Source: Fulvivirga lutimaris (lineage in GTDB: Bacteria; Bacteroidota; Bacteroidia; Cytophagales; Cyclobacteriaceae). Taken from it: a stretch of 61,174 nucleotides of DNA. A model generated the notes under the pieces. The model was given only the letters and a program-made list of their open reading frames with translations. It made no database searches and was not told the origin of the DNA. The stretch lies in contig NZ_SMLV01000432.1 of NCBI RefSeq assembly GCF_009711525.1, forward strand, positions 3,821 through 64,994. Direction: 5' to 3'. Below are positions 1 to 7,236 of the stretch, piece after piece (the first letter of the stretch is position 1; each line of letters begins with the position of its first letter). The position numbers and the translations under genes are program-made.

Positions 1-344
1 CTGAAAGTTGCCATCAAACTAACCAAACTTGCTCCTGCATCATTACTTCCCAAACCGTATAATTTACCATCCTCAATTTCAGGACTAAAAGGATCTTTGG
101 TGTAACCCTTGTTTGGCTTTACCGTGTCGTGATGGGAGTTTAAAAGGATGGTGGGTTTGTTACTATCAAAGTATTTATTGGTAGCCCAAATATTATTTTG
201 GTCTTGCTTCCATTCAATGTTTTCATTATTCAACCAATCGGCAATTAATGCAGCGGTTTTATCTTCCTCTTTTGATAAAGAAGGAGTGGAGATCAGCTGT
301 TTGAGCAGATCAATAGCCTTGCTATATAATACTGAGGTTTCCAT
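1..344 (-). CDS. argE: ArgE-like M20 acyl-ornithine/acyl-citrulline deacylase, N-terminal part
   Basis: This is the first 114 codons of a gene that runs off the left edge. The product resembles the M20 zinc peptidases, which remove the acyl group at the end of linear arginine synthesis. In organisms with an ArgF'-type carbamoyltransferase the substrate is usually acyl-citrulline rather than acyl-ornithine. The M20 metal motif SHHDTV is visible at residues 70-75 (H71 and D73 as ligands), and the second metal motif GLGSNDAGAS at 97-106 supplies D102. The ATG follows the argB stop codon directly (TAAATG), which supports both this start and translational coupling. The rest of the catalytic domain and the dimerisation domain lie outside the window. 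The family call is firm; the exact acyl substrate is inferred from the neighbours. Confidence 0.88.
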   Translation of the reverse strand, partial: METSVLYSKAIDLLKQLISTPSLSKEEDKTAALIADWLNNENIEWKQDQNNIWATNKYFDSNKPTILLNSHHDTVKPNKGYTKDPFSPEIEDGKLYGLGSNDAGASLVSLMATF

Positions 345-1124
345 TTACAAGGTTAAGGTAGTAAAGGTTTCGTAATCCTTTTTTAGCACCTCCGGACTTC
401 CAATAATTACTTTAGCAACATTCTTTTTCAATGCATTGAAGCAGTTGTCAAGCTTTGGAATCATTCCGGAGTGAATGGCTTCTTCGTCTTTTAACGAGTT
501 GTAATTTGCTTCATTAAGTTCAGAAATTACAGAACTCTCATCATTTACATCGGTGAGTACTCCCTGCTTTTCAAAGCAGTAAATCAACTGAGTATTGTAA
601 AGTGTTGACATGGCAACAGCGACTTCGGAAGCAATGGTATCAGCATTGGTATTTAAAAGGTGCTCATTACCATCATGTGTGATGGCACAAAGGACAGGTG
701 TGATACCTTGGTCAATAAGTGATCTTAAAAAACCGGCATTTACTTTCTCAATATCACCAACCCAACCATAATCGATATTTTTTACCGGACGTTTGGAAGC
801 CAGAATAGCATTACCATCTGCTCCCGACAGGCCTATAGTGTTATTCCCTAACTTCTGAAGTTTAGCCACTACACACTTATTGATGAGCCCTGCATACACC
901 ATGGTCACCACTTCGATATCCTGATCTGTAGTGATTCTTCGGCCCTCTACCATTTGAGGAGAAAAACCCATCTTTTGGCTTAACTCAGTGGCCTTTTTGC
1001 CACCACCATGCACCAATATTTTCGACCCCTCTAATGCAGCAAAATCCTGTAGAAAACTGTCCAGCATGGCAGGGTTGTCAATTACATTACCACCAATCTT
1101 AATAACTTTTAAATCAACTGCCAT
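345..1124 (-). CDS. argB: Acetylglutamate (or succinylglutamate) kinase
   Basis: An amino acid kinase of 259 residues that phosphorylates the gamma-carboxyl of N-acyl-glutamate in the second step of arginine synthesis. The N-terminal KIGG motif (residues 9-12) and the glycine-rich VHGGGK loop (38-43) are present, as is the C-terminal nucleotide-binding region with GMIPKLDNC. The length matches ArgB. Its start overlaps the end of argF' by 11 bases and its stop abuts argE, so it sits inside a tightly coupled operon. ArgB of Bacteroides fragilis is reported to act on N-succinylglutamate, so the acyl group here is uncertain between acetyl and succinyl. Confidence 0.93.
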   Translation of the reverse strand: MAVDLKVIKIGGNVIDNPAMLDSFLQDFAALEGSKILVHGGGKKATELSQKMGFSPQMVEGRRITTDQDIEVVTMVYAGLINKCVVAKLQKLGNNTIGLSGADGNAILASKRPVKNIDYGWVGDIEKVNAGFLRSLIDQGITPVLCAITHDGNEHLLNTNADTIASEVAVAMSTLYNTQLIYCFEKQGVLTDVNDESSVISELNEANYNSLKDEEAIHSGMIPKLDNCFNALKKNVAKVIIGSPEVLKKDYETFTTLTL

Positions 1125-2064
1125 TTCTCAAGATGTTTAATAGCACGGCCTGCGCGGCATAAGTTCGGTTGTTAGCTTGCTGTAAAACAATGGATGCTTC
1201 TGAATCTAGCACTTCATCGGCCACCACCAAATTTCTTCTAACTGGAAGGCAATGCATGAATTTTCCATCATTGGTCAAGGCCATCTTTTTGTTGGTGATT
1301 TGCCATTGGTTGAGGTCAGTTCTGATTTTACCATAGTCTTCATAAGATGACCAGTTTTTGGCATATACAAAGTCAGCGTTAGCCAGTGCTTCATCCTGAT
1401 CATGAATAACTTTTGTTCCATTGGTGAATTCATCGGCCAGATCGAACCCTTCGGGATTTGTGATTATAAAGTCAACATCCGCATTGCTCATCCATTGTGC
1501 AAAAGAATTGGACACTGCTTGTGGTAATGAACGCACATGTGGAGCCCAGGAGAGTACCACTTTTGGCTTTGCAATTTTCTTTTGCTCTACAATAGTAATG
1601 AGATCTGCAAATGACTGTAGAGGGTGAAGGGTAGCACTTTCTAATGAGATAACCGGTATTAAGGAATGTTCAAGAAATTTATTCAGTACCTTTTCACTGT
1701 AATCAGCTTCTTTATCAGTCAGGGAAGGAAAGGTCCGAACCCCCATAATATCACAATATTGAGAGATCACGCCAGCAGCTTCTTTAATGTGCTCCTGAGT
1801 GCCCTGGTTCATTACTGTCCCATCTTCCAACTCTATTTGCCAGCCATCACTGTTAAGGTTCATAACCATTACTTGCATGCTCAAATTTTGAGCGGCTTTT
1901 TGGGTGCTCATTCTGGTGCGCAGGCTAGGGTTGAAAAAGAGGAGGCCTAATGTTTTATTTTCTCCATAGCTCTTATAGTTATAGGGTTGTTTTTTTATCT
2001 CCTGAGCCAACTGGAGCAGTGCCTTTACATCAGGCACATCTTTTATTGAAGTAAAATTTTTCAC
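1114..2064 (-). CDS. argF': N-acetyl/N-succinyl-ornithine carbamoyltransferase (ArgF')
   Basis: A 316-residue transcarbamylase that carbamoylates N-acyl-ornithine instead of free ornithine, the variant known from Bacteroidota and Xanthomonas. The carbamoyl-phosphate motif SLRTR is at residues 47-51, HPLQ follows in the middle, and MHCLPVRR is near the C-terminus. I place the start at a GTG (2064-2062) that overlaps the argD stop in a GTGA arrangement; this gives the N-terminus VKNFTSIKDV (read as Met), which fits the family. An in-frame extension upstream would lie inside argD and looks spurious. The residue before the EHIKEAAGV segment, expected to govern acetyl versus succinyl choice, appears to be Gln90, neither the Glu nor the Pro of the characterised enzymes. 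Confidence 0.92.
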   Translation of the reverse strand: MKNFTSIKDVPDVKALLQLAQEIKKQPYNYKSYGENKTLGLLFFNPSLRTRMSTQKAAQNLSMQVMVMNLNSDGWQIELEDGTVMNQGTQEHIKEAAGVISQYCDIMGVRTFPSLTDKEADYSEKVLNKFLEHSLIPVISLESATLHPLQSFADLITIVEQKKIAKPKVVLSWAPHVRSLPQAVSNSFAQWMSNADVDFIITNPEGFDLADEFTNGTKVIHDQDEALANADFVYAKNWSSYEDYGKIRTDLNQWQITNKKMALTNDGKFMHCLPVRRNLVVADEVLDSEASIVLQQANNRTYAAQAVLLNILRNGS

Positions 2065-3191
2065 GCGAGTTCTTTTTTTAATGCTTCTACAAATGGCTGA
2101 ACCTGTTCCCATTTTATACCTAATGGTGGAAGAATTCTCAACACATTTGGGTTTGATGCATTACCTGTAAATATTTTATAGTCGTTGAGTATTTTGCTTC
2201 TAAGCTGGCTTATTGGTTCATCCAACTCAACACCAATCATTAAGCCTCGGCCTTTTATCTTTTTGATTTTTGGAAGCTGCTTTAATTCGGCAATTAATTG
2301 CTTACTTATGGTCTCTGCATTTTCCATTAGCCTTTCATTCTCAATAGTTTCTAAAACAGACAGTGCTGCTGCACAAGCCAAATGATTTCCACCAAAAGTC
2401 GTCCCAAGCATTCCACTTGAGGCCTGTATTTCCGGATTTATTAAAACTCCAGCTACCGGGAAGCCATTGCCCATGCCTTTGGCCATTGAGATTATATCTG
2501 CTTTTATACCTGCATGCTGATGTGCAAAGAATTTCCCACTTCTACCAAATCCAGATTGTATTTCATCCAAAATCAACATCACACCATGAGCTTTACACTC
2601 CTTTTCGAGGAACTGCAAATAATTATCAGTGGGCATATTTAATCCGCCTACACCCTGAATGCCTTCAATAATTACAGCACAAACATCATTGCTTTTTAGA
2701 GTATCAGATAGCTGACCTTCATCATTTAGGTCAATCAGCTCAACAGGAAAAGCACTTTCATTAATAGGTGCTTTAAGTTTCGCGTTATCAGTAACATTTA
2801 AAGCTGCTTCTGTTCGGCCATGAAAGCTATGCTTAAAAGCAACTACTTTATTTTTACCTGTATGGAATGAGGCAACTTTTAAGGCATTTTCATTGCCTTC
2901 AGCTCCGCTGTTGCATAAAAACAGATGATAATCATCATATTCTGACAACTGACCTAGCTTATTAGCCAATTGTTCTTGAATAGGCATTAAAACAGAATTG
3001 GAATAAAAGCCAATTTTATTCAATTGATCAGTTACTGATTTTACATAATGAGGGTGGCTATGGCCAATAGAAATTACTCCATGTCCACCATAAAGGTCAA
3101 GATATTCAGTGCCCTTTTCATCATATACATAAACTCCTGAAGCACGCTCCAATTGTATATTGAATCTTGGGTATACATTAAATAAATCCAT
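2061..3191 (-). CDS. argD: Acyl-ornithine aminotransferase
   Basis: A class III PLP-dependent aminotransferase of 376 residues, which converts N-acyl-glutamate semialdehyde to N-acyl-ornithine. The sequence shows GGHGVISIGHSHP near the start, LCNSGAEGNENALK for cofactor phosphate binding, LDEIQSGFGRSGKFFA and the Schiff-base lysine region ISMAKGMGNGFPVAGV. The length is typical of ArgD. The gene lies 2 bases after proC and overlaps the argF' start by four bases. An ornithine aminotransferase side activity cannot be excluded and would fit the presence of proC next door, but the operon points to ArgD. Confidence 0.93.
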   Translation of the reverse strand: MDLFNVYPRFNIQLERASGVYVYDEKGTEYLDLYGGHGVISIGHSHPHYVKSVTDQLNKIGFYSNSVLMPIQEQLANKLGQLSEYDDYHLFLCNSGAEGNENALKVASFHTGKNKVVAFKHSFHGRTEAALNVTDNAKLKAPINESAFPVELIDLNDEGQLSDTLKSNDVCAVIIEGIQGVGGLNMPTDNYLQFLEKECKAHGVMLILDEIQSGFGRSGKFFAHQHAGIKADIISMAKGMGNGFPVAGVLINPEIQASSGMLGTTFGGNHLACAAALSVLETIENERLMENAETISKQLIAELKQLPKIKKIKGRGLMIGVELDEPISQLRSKILNDYKIFTGNASNPNVLRILPPLGIKWEQVQPFVEALKKELA

Positions 3192-3193
3192 TT

Positions 3194-3988
3194 TTAGTCT
3201 TTAGAAATTTGGGTGATTTTTTCAAAGGATGCCACCAGTCCTTTGATGAGTGAACTGCTCAAACCTTGATGTTCCATTTCATTCAATCCTTCAATAGTGC
3301 ATCCTCTTGGTGTGGTCACTTTGTCTATCTCCTGCTCTGGGTGACTGCCTGAAGCTACCAGAAGGTTGGCTGCTCCCAGACAGGTTTGCACTGACATATG
3401 AAGCGCTTCTTTAGATTCAAAACCTAATTGAATAGCGCCTTGTGTGGTTGCACGAATTAATCGCATCCAGAAGGCGATACCACTTGCACAAATTACCGTT
3501 GCAGCCTGCATTTGCTCTTCAGGGATGACGATAGCGGAACCTAAGTTTTTGAAGATTTCTTTGGCAAGAGCCATTTTTTCATTGCCCTTTTTATTCGCAC
3601 AAAGACAGGTCATCGACTGAGCTACTGCAATGGCTGTGTTTGGCATAGATCGAATTATATGTTTATCGTCACCAATAACATTTTCAATCTGCGAAATTTT
3701 GAACCCTGTAATTGCAGAAATGATGACATGTTGCTCGGTAATGTGACCTTTTACCTCTTCAAGAATCGCCTGAAAATGTCTCGGCTGTATTGCAAAAATG
3801 ATAAGGTCAGTATTTTTAACCGCCTCAACATTATCTGTAGTTAAAGTAACCACTTTATTGCCTTTGTAATTCTCCAGATCGTCAAGAGTTCTTTTAGTAA
3901 GGTATAAGCTTGAAACATTACCTTTTTCTAAAAGTCCGTTAGCTATAGCTTTTCCAATATTGCCAGCTCCTATTATTGATATTTTCAT
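3194..3988 (-). CDS. proC: Pyrroline-5-carboxylate reductase
   Basis: A 264-residue NAD(P)H-dependent reductase that makes proline from 1-pyrroline-5-carboxylate. The Rossmann motif GAGNIGKAIANGLL starts at residue 7, the SMPNTAIAVAQSM segment lies in the middle, and the ProC dimerisation signature (VTTPRGCTIEGLNEMEHQG) is near the C-terminus. It lies between argC and argD with gaps of 10 and 2 bases, so it is co-transcribed with arginine genes. The placement ties proline synthesis to arginine supply, perhaps through shared glutamate-semialdehyde chemistry. The enzyme family is clear; the reason for its place in the operon is inference. Confidence 0.93.
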   Translation of the reverse strand: MKISIIGAGNIGKAIANGLLEKGNVSSLYLTKRTLDDLENYKGNKVVTLTTDNVEAVKNTDLIIFAIQPRHFQAILEEVKGHITEQHVIISAITGFKISQIENVIGDDKHIIRSMPNTAIAVAQSMTCLCANKKGNEKMALAKEIFKNLGSAIVIPEEQMQAATVICASGIAFWMRLIRATTQGAIQLGFESKEALHMSVQTCLGAANLLVASGSHPEQEIDKVTTPRGCTIEGLNEMEHQGLSSSLIKGLVASFEKITQISKD

Positions 3989-3998
3989 AATTGTATTT

Positions 3999-4973
3999 TT
4001 AGAAATAGGAAGCTTTAAAACCCAATCCGGTTTGCTCTTCCAATCCGAACATTAAATTCATATTCTGGATCGCCTGTCCGGCAGCTCCTTTGAGTAGGTT
4101 ATCAATTACCGAAGTGATTAATACTTTACCATCAATTTTCTGAACCTGAAGAAAGCAGTAGTTGGTATTTACCACCTGTTTAAGGTTAACATTGTCCTTA
4201 GTAACAATAGTAAATGGCTCGTCTTTATAAAAGTCTTCAAATAATGAGACCAGTTCTTCTCCCTCCAAACTGCAGTTGAGATACACACTTGCCAGAATGC
4301 CACGCGTAAAGTCGCCACGGAGTGGCAAGAAGTTTATAGCCTGATTAAATTCAGACTGAAGAGAAACTACACTTTCACCAATCTCATCGAGATGCTGGTG
4401 GCTGAAAGCCTTGTAAATAGACAGGTTGTTATTTCTCCAGCTAAAGTGAGAAGTTTCTGTCAGTCCCTGACCTGCACCCGTAGAACCTGTAATGGCATGC
4501 ACATGTACCTCATCATTTAGAAGTTTGTGTTTGGCAAGTGGCAGCAGTGCTAATTGAATTGCCGTGGCAAAACAACCAGGGTTTGCTATAAATTGTGCTG
4601 ATTGAATGTCATGTTTCTTCAATTCCACAAGCCCGTAAATAAACTTTTTACCATCAAGTATAGCATCCTTTTTAAGTCGCAGATCATTACTCAAATCAAT
4701 GATTTTTGTTGTTGCTGAGAATTGATGTTCCTTTAAAAATTTAATAGAGTTGCCATGTCCCAAACAAAGGAAAACAACATCTGCACTAGCGTTCACTTTA
4801 TCAGTAAATGTTAAATCTGAAGCCAGCATATCCTGATGAACCTTGCTGATTTGCTCTCCTGGTTTTGAGTGGCTGTAAACAAAGTCAATTTCCACCTCTG
4901 GGTGATGAATAAGGCATCTTAATAATTCTCCTGCAACATAACCTGTTCCTCCTACTATTCCTGCTTTAATCAT
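3999..4973 (-). CDS. argC: N-acyl-gamma-glutamyl-phosphate reductase
   Basis: A 324-residue NADPH-dependent reductase that turns N-acyl-glutamyl phosphate into the semialdehyde. The N-terminal GGTGYVAGELLRCL nucleotide-binding motif and the active-site cysteine in NPGCFATAIQ (C134) are visible, followed by TGSTGAGQG and the HQHLDEI region typical of ArgC. The length matches the short ArgC type. Its ATG overlaps the stop of argG in an ATGA arrangement, so translation is probably coupled. Identification is secure; only the acyl group (acetyl or succinyl) is open. Confidence 0.94.
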   Translation of the reverse strand: MIKAGIVGGTGYVAGELLRCLIHHPEVEIDFVYSHSKPGEQISKVHQDMLASDLTFTDKVNASADVVFLCLGHGNSIKFLKEHQFSATTKIIDLSNDLRLKKDAILDGKKFIYGLVELKKHDIQSAQFIANPGCFATAIQLALLPLAKHKLLNDEVHVHAITGSTGAGQGLTETSHFSWRNNNLSIYKAFSHQHLDEIGESVVSLQSEFNQAINFLPLRGDFTRGILASVYLNCSLEGEELVSLFEDFYKDEPFTIVTKDNVNLKQVVNTNYCFLQVQKIDGKVLITSVIDNLLKGAAGQAIQNMNLMFGLEEQTGLGFKASYF

Positions 4974-6163
4974 GCCTTGTCGTTTACGTGTTTGTATATC
5001 TTCATTGGGTTGGCCATTATTTTAATGAACCCTTTTACATCATCACCTGACCAGTTATTATTCTTTTCACCATAGTCACCAAAGCCAGATTTCATCAAGT
5101 CATATTTTGATTCTATACCCTGAACTATAAATCGGTAGGGGTGAAGCTCAACGGTTACCGTTCCTGTTACATTGGTTTGAGTGTCTTCTAAGAATTTCTC
5201 AATGTTTCGCATTACAGGCTCAAAATATTGCGCCTCGTGTATAAACATGCCATACCAGCTGGCGAGCTGCTCTTTCCAATGTAATTGCCATTTAGAAAGT
5301 GTGTGCTTTTCGAGCAGATGGTGTGCTTTTATGATAATTGATGCAGCGGCCGCCTCAAATCCGACTCTCCCTTTTATGCCGATAATTGTATCACCAACAT
5401 GGATGTCGCGGCCAATTCCGTATTTATTGGCAATCTCTTCTAATTGTTGAATGGCAGAAACAGGGTCTAATTTTTTACCATTGATGCCTTTGATCTCTCC
5501 CTTTTCAAATTGAAGGGCAATCACCTCAGAAGTAGATTTTTCAACCTGACTCGGATATGATTCTTCCGGTAAGGCCAGATGAGAAGTCAAAGTTTCTGCT
5601 CCACCAACGCTCGTTCCCCAAAGGCCTTTGTTAATGGAATACTGAGCTTTTTGCCATTCTAAGGCCAGTCCATGCTTGGCTAGATAATCAATTTCTTCTT
5701 TTCGAGATAATGACATATCACGAATAGGAGTGATGATCTCAAGCTCTGGCGCAAGCAATTGAAATACTAAATCAAAACGCACCTGATCATTTCCTGCTCC
5801 GGTACTTCCATGAGCAATGGCTGAAGCCCCTATTTTATTAGCATATTCTGCTAAAGCAATGGCCTGATAAATGCGTTCTGCGCTCACTGAAAGCGGATAG
5901 GTGTTATTTTTTAGCACATTACCATAGATCAAATATTTGATAATATTATTATAATATTCATTGGTCTTTTCAAGCGTAACATGACTTGCTACACCAAGAT
6001 TAATTGCTTTTTGCTCAATGGCAGATAATTCTTCTTTTGAGAAACCACCTGTATTCACAATGGCAGAATGAACTTCTAACGCTTTTTCGTTGGCTAAATA
6101 TTTAGCACAATAGGAGGTGTCTAGTCCACCGCTAAATGCTAATACTACTTTATTGTTCTTCAT
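4970..6163 (-). CDS. argG: Argininosuccinate synthase
   Basis: A 397-residue ATP-dependent ligase that joins citrulline and aspartate. The N-type ATP pyrophosphatase P-loop SGGLDTS is at residues 11-17, and AHGSTGAGNDQVRF and the SVSAER segment are conserved family features. The length is normal. Four-base overlaps join it to the GNAT gene before it and argC after it. Free citrulline would come from acyl-citrulline through ArgE. No argH is visible in the window; it may lie beyond the left edge. Confidence 0.94.
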   Translation of the reverse strand: MKNNKVVLAFSGGLDTSYCAKYLANEKALEVHSAIVNTGGFSKEELSAIEQKAINLGVASHVTLEKTNEYYNNIIKYLIYGNVLKNNTYPLSVSAERIYQAIALAEYANKIGASAIAHGSTGAGNDQVRFDLVFQLLAPELEIITPIRDMSLSRKEEIDYLAKHGLALEWQKAQYSINKGLWGTSVGGAETLTSHLALPEESYPSQVEKSTSEVIALQFEKGEIKGINGKKLDPVSAIQQLEEIANKYGIGRDIHVGDTIIGIKGRVGFEAAAASIIIKAHHLLEKHTLSKWQLHWKEQLASWYGMFIHEAQYFEPVMRNIEKFLEDTQTNVTGTVTVELHPYRFIVQGIESKYDLMKSGFGDYGEKNNNWSGDDVKGFIKIMANPMKIYKHVNDKA

Positions 6164-6864
6164 GGAAGTTTATGTTTTATCACTGTTTCCGAATCAACGG
6201 TTGTGTTTTTTAATGCTGGTTTAAGGAATGGAAATTTGACCATTTTTTGCTGAATGCGAACCTTACGCTCTTTCATGAACTGCGTAAAACTCTCCCAAGC
6301 CTTTTGCCTGTTTTTCTCAGCTTCTTTGGGTGTAACCTTGCTTAAGTCACAAGCCATACCAGTACATAAACACATCGAACGATTGGTCCTGGTTAGGATA
6401 TCAAAGTTTACACAGCTCTGGCACCCTTTCCAGAATGACTCATCTTGAGTGAGCTCAGAGAAGGTTACTGGTTTGTAGCCCAGGTCAGAGTTGATTTTCA
6501 TTACTGCTAAGCTGGTGGTGATACCGAAAAGTTTAGCTTCAGGAAACATCTTTTTGGACAATTCGAATGTTGCCAGTTTGATGGCCTTGGCCAATCCGGT
6601 TTGTCGAAAATCCGGATGTACTATAAGCCCAGAGTTGGCCACAAATTTCTTGTCCTGCCAGCTTTCGATATAGCAGAAGCCAATGACAGCATCATGATCA
6701 AGGGCTATTACGGCTTTGCCCTCAGTCATTTTTTTGCAAATATATTCAGGCTCGCGTTTCGCGATTCCTGTGCCTCTTACTCGGGCAGCTTCTTCCATCA
6801 TTTGACAGATGGTATCAGCATAATGATGGTGACTTTCATCAGCCACCTTAATGATAAAATTCAT
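6160..6864 (-). CDS. GNAT acyltransferase heading the arginine operon, candidate acylglutamate synthase
   Basis: A 234-residue GNAT-fold protein. The acyl-CoA pyrophosphate-binding loop is visible as RQTGLAKA at residues 87-94, after the beta4 strand SGLIVHP. The C-terminal third carries five cysteines in the order C148-x2-C151, C165-x-C167 and C172, which looks like a metal site or disulphide set. It is the first gene of the arginine operon and overlaps argG by four bases. No argA or argJ is seen in the window, so this enzyme is the natural candidate for the first step, acylation of glutamate with acetyl-CoA or succinyl-CoA. The fold is clear; the substrate is inferred from context alone. 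Confidence 0.72.
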   Translation of the reverse strand: MNFIIKVADESHHHYADTICQMMEEAARVRGTGIAKREPEYICKKMTEGKAVIALDHDAVIGFCYIESWQDKKFVANSGLIVHPDFRQTGLAKAIKLATFELSKKMFPEAKLFGITTSLAVMKINSDLGYKPVTFSELTQDESFWKGCQSCVNFDILTRTNRSMCLCTGMACDLSKVTPKEAEKNRQKAWESFTQFMKERKVRIQQKMVKFPFLKPALKNTTVDSETVIKHKLP

Positions 6865-6883
6865 TATTAAAATGGATTAGTTT

Positions 6884-6945
6884 CTCTTGCGAGAGTTAAT
6901 TGTGACAAAATAAGATTCGGAGGTTAGCAGAGTACGTAACTCCGC
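6884..6945 (-). promoter_or_regulatory. Alternative hairpins in the arg leader, possible attenuator
   Basis: On the minus strand, GCGGAGT and ACTCTGC (6945-6927) form a 7-bp stem with one G-U pair and a 5-base loop. The segment CGGAG of its left arm (6944-6940) can instead pair with CTCCG at 6922-6918, which is followed by AATCTTATTTTG. The two structures exclude each other. A third small hairpin, CTCT-CGCA-AGAG, lies at 6895-6884. The stems are short and the T-run is weak, so this is a candidate only. Confidence 0.3.
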
Positions 6946-6962
6946 CATAAATAGTATAGACC

Positions 6963-7067
6963 CTAGGGCCTAGAAGTAGTTACTGGCCTAAAAGTAGGCG
7001 CATAGTTAGCCATTCCACTAGCAGGGCTAGTTTGCACTAATATGATATGTGTGCTTTTGGCTTTCAT
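6963..7067 (-). CDS. Possible leader peptide (34 codons) of the arg operon
   Basis: An ATG at 7067-7065 opens a frame that ends with TAG at 6965-6963. The peptide begins MKAKSTHIILVQ and ends FRPVTTSRP, with arginine (AGG) as residues 27 and 33, each followed by proline. It lies about 100 bases upstream of the GNAT start and just before the alternative hairpins. Its ATG falls only some nine bases after a TAnnTTTG box, so the transcript would have almost no 5' leader if that box is used. No family match is known to me. It may be a translated attenuator peptide or a chance frame. Confidence 0.33.
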   Translation of the reverse strand: MKAKSTHIILVQTSPASGMANYAPTFRPVTTSRP

Positions 7068-7075
7068 TTGAATCA

Positions 7076-7106
7076 CAAATTTATATGATTATTTTTCATT
7101 AATCAT
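7076..7106 (-). promoter_or_regulatory. Promoter box and inverted repeat upstream of the arg operon
   Basis: TAAATTTG at 7083-7076 on the minus strand matches the Bacteroidota -7 consensus TAnnTTTG. Just upstream, ATGATTA (7085-7091) and TAATCAT (7100-7106) form a perfect 7-bp inverted repeat with an 8-base spacer, a possible repressor site. No clear -33 TTG lies at the usual distance, so the promoter call is weak. The repeat does not match the classical ArgR box. Confidence 0.35.
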
Positions 7107-7182
7107 AATAAAATTTTTATCACTATTTGTTTAAGTTGATATTATAGTCTTTAAAGTATTAATTATCAATTATTTATATGTA

Positions 7183-7211
7183 AAAATCCCTATCACATTG
7201 ATAGGGATTTT
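7183..7211 (-). terminator. Terminator after the CHAT gene
   Basis: AAAATCCCTATCA and TGATAGGGATTTT form a perfect 13-bp stem around a 3-base loop, 26 bases beyond the stop codon of the TPR-CHAT gene. The minus strand continues with a short T-run. It insulates the CHAT gene from the arginine operon downstream. Confidence 0.8.
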
Positions 7212-7236
7212 AAATCGATTTTCTTCTTGAATAGCT

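Larger units (their letters stand above)
6865..7236 (-). other. 372-bp leader region of the arginine operon
   Basis: This is the only gap above 300 bases between confident genes. Read on the minus strand it holds, in order, the terminator of the CHAT gene, an AT-rich stretch with an inverted repeat, a TAnnTTTG box, a possible 34-codon leader peptide, and a set of overlapping short hairpins before the GNAT start. The part from about 6880 to 7067 is less AT-rich than its flanks, as expected of a structured leader rather than a plain spacer. Confidence 0.5.

Noticed and set aside
1666-1950. Plus-strand frame of 94 codons inside argF'
   Set aside because: It is the antisense shadow of a well-conserved gene and has no family features.
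7141-7169. Perfect-spacing TTGATA-N17-TATAAT on the minus strand upstream of the arginine leader
   Set aside because: The housekeeping sigma factor of Bacteroidota does not use the -35/-10 pattern of enteric bacteria, and AT-rich spacers produce such matches often. Kept only as a note.
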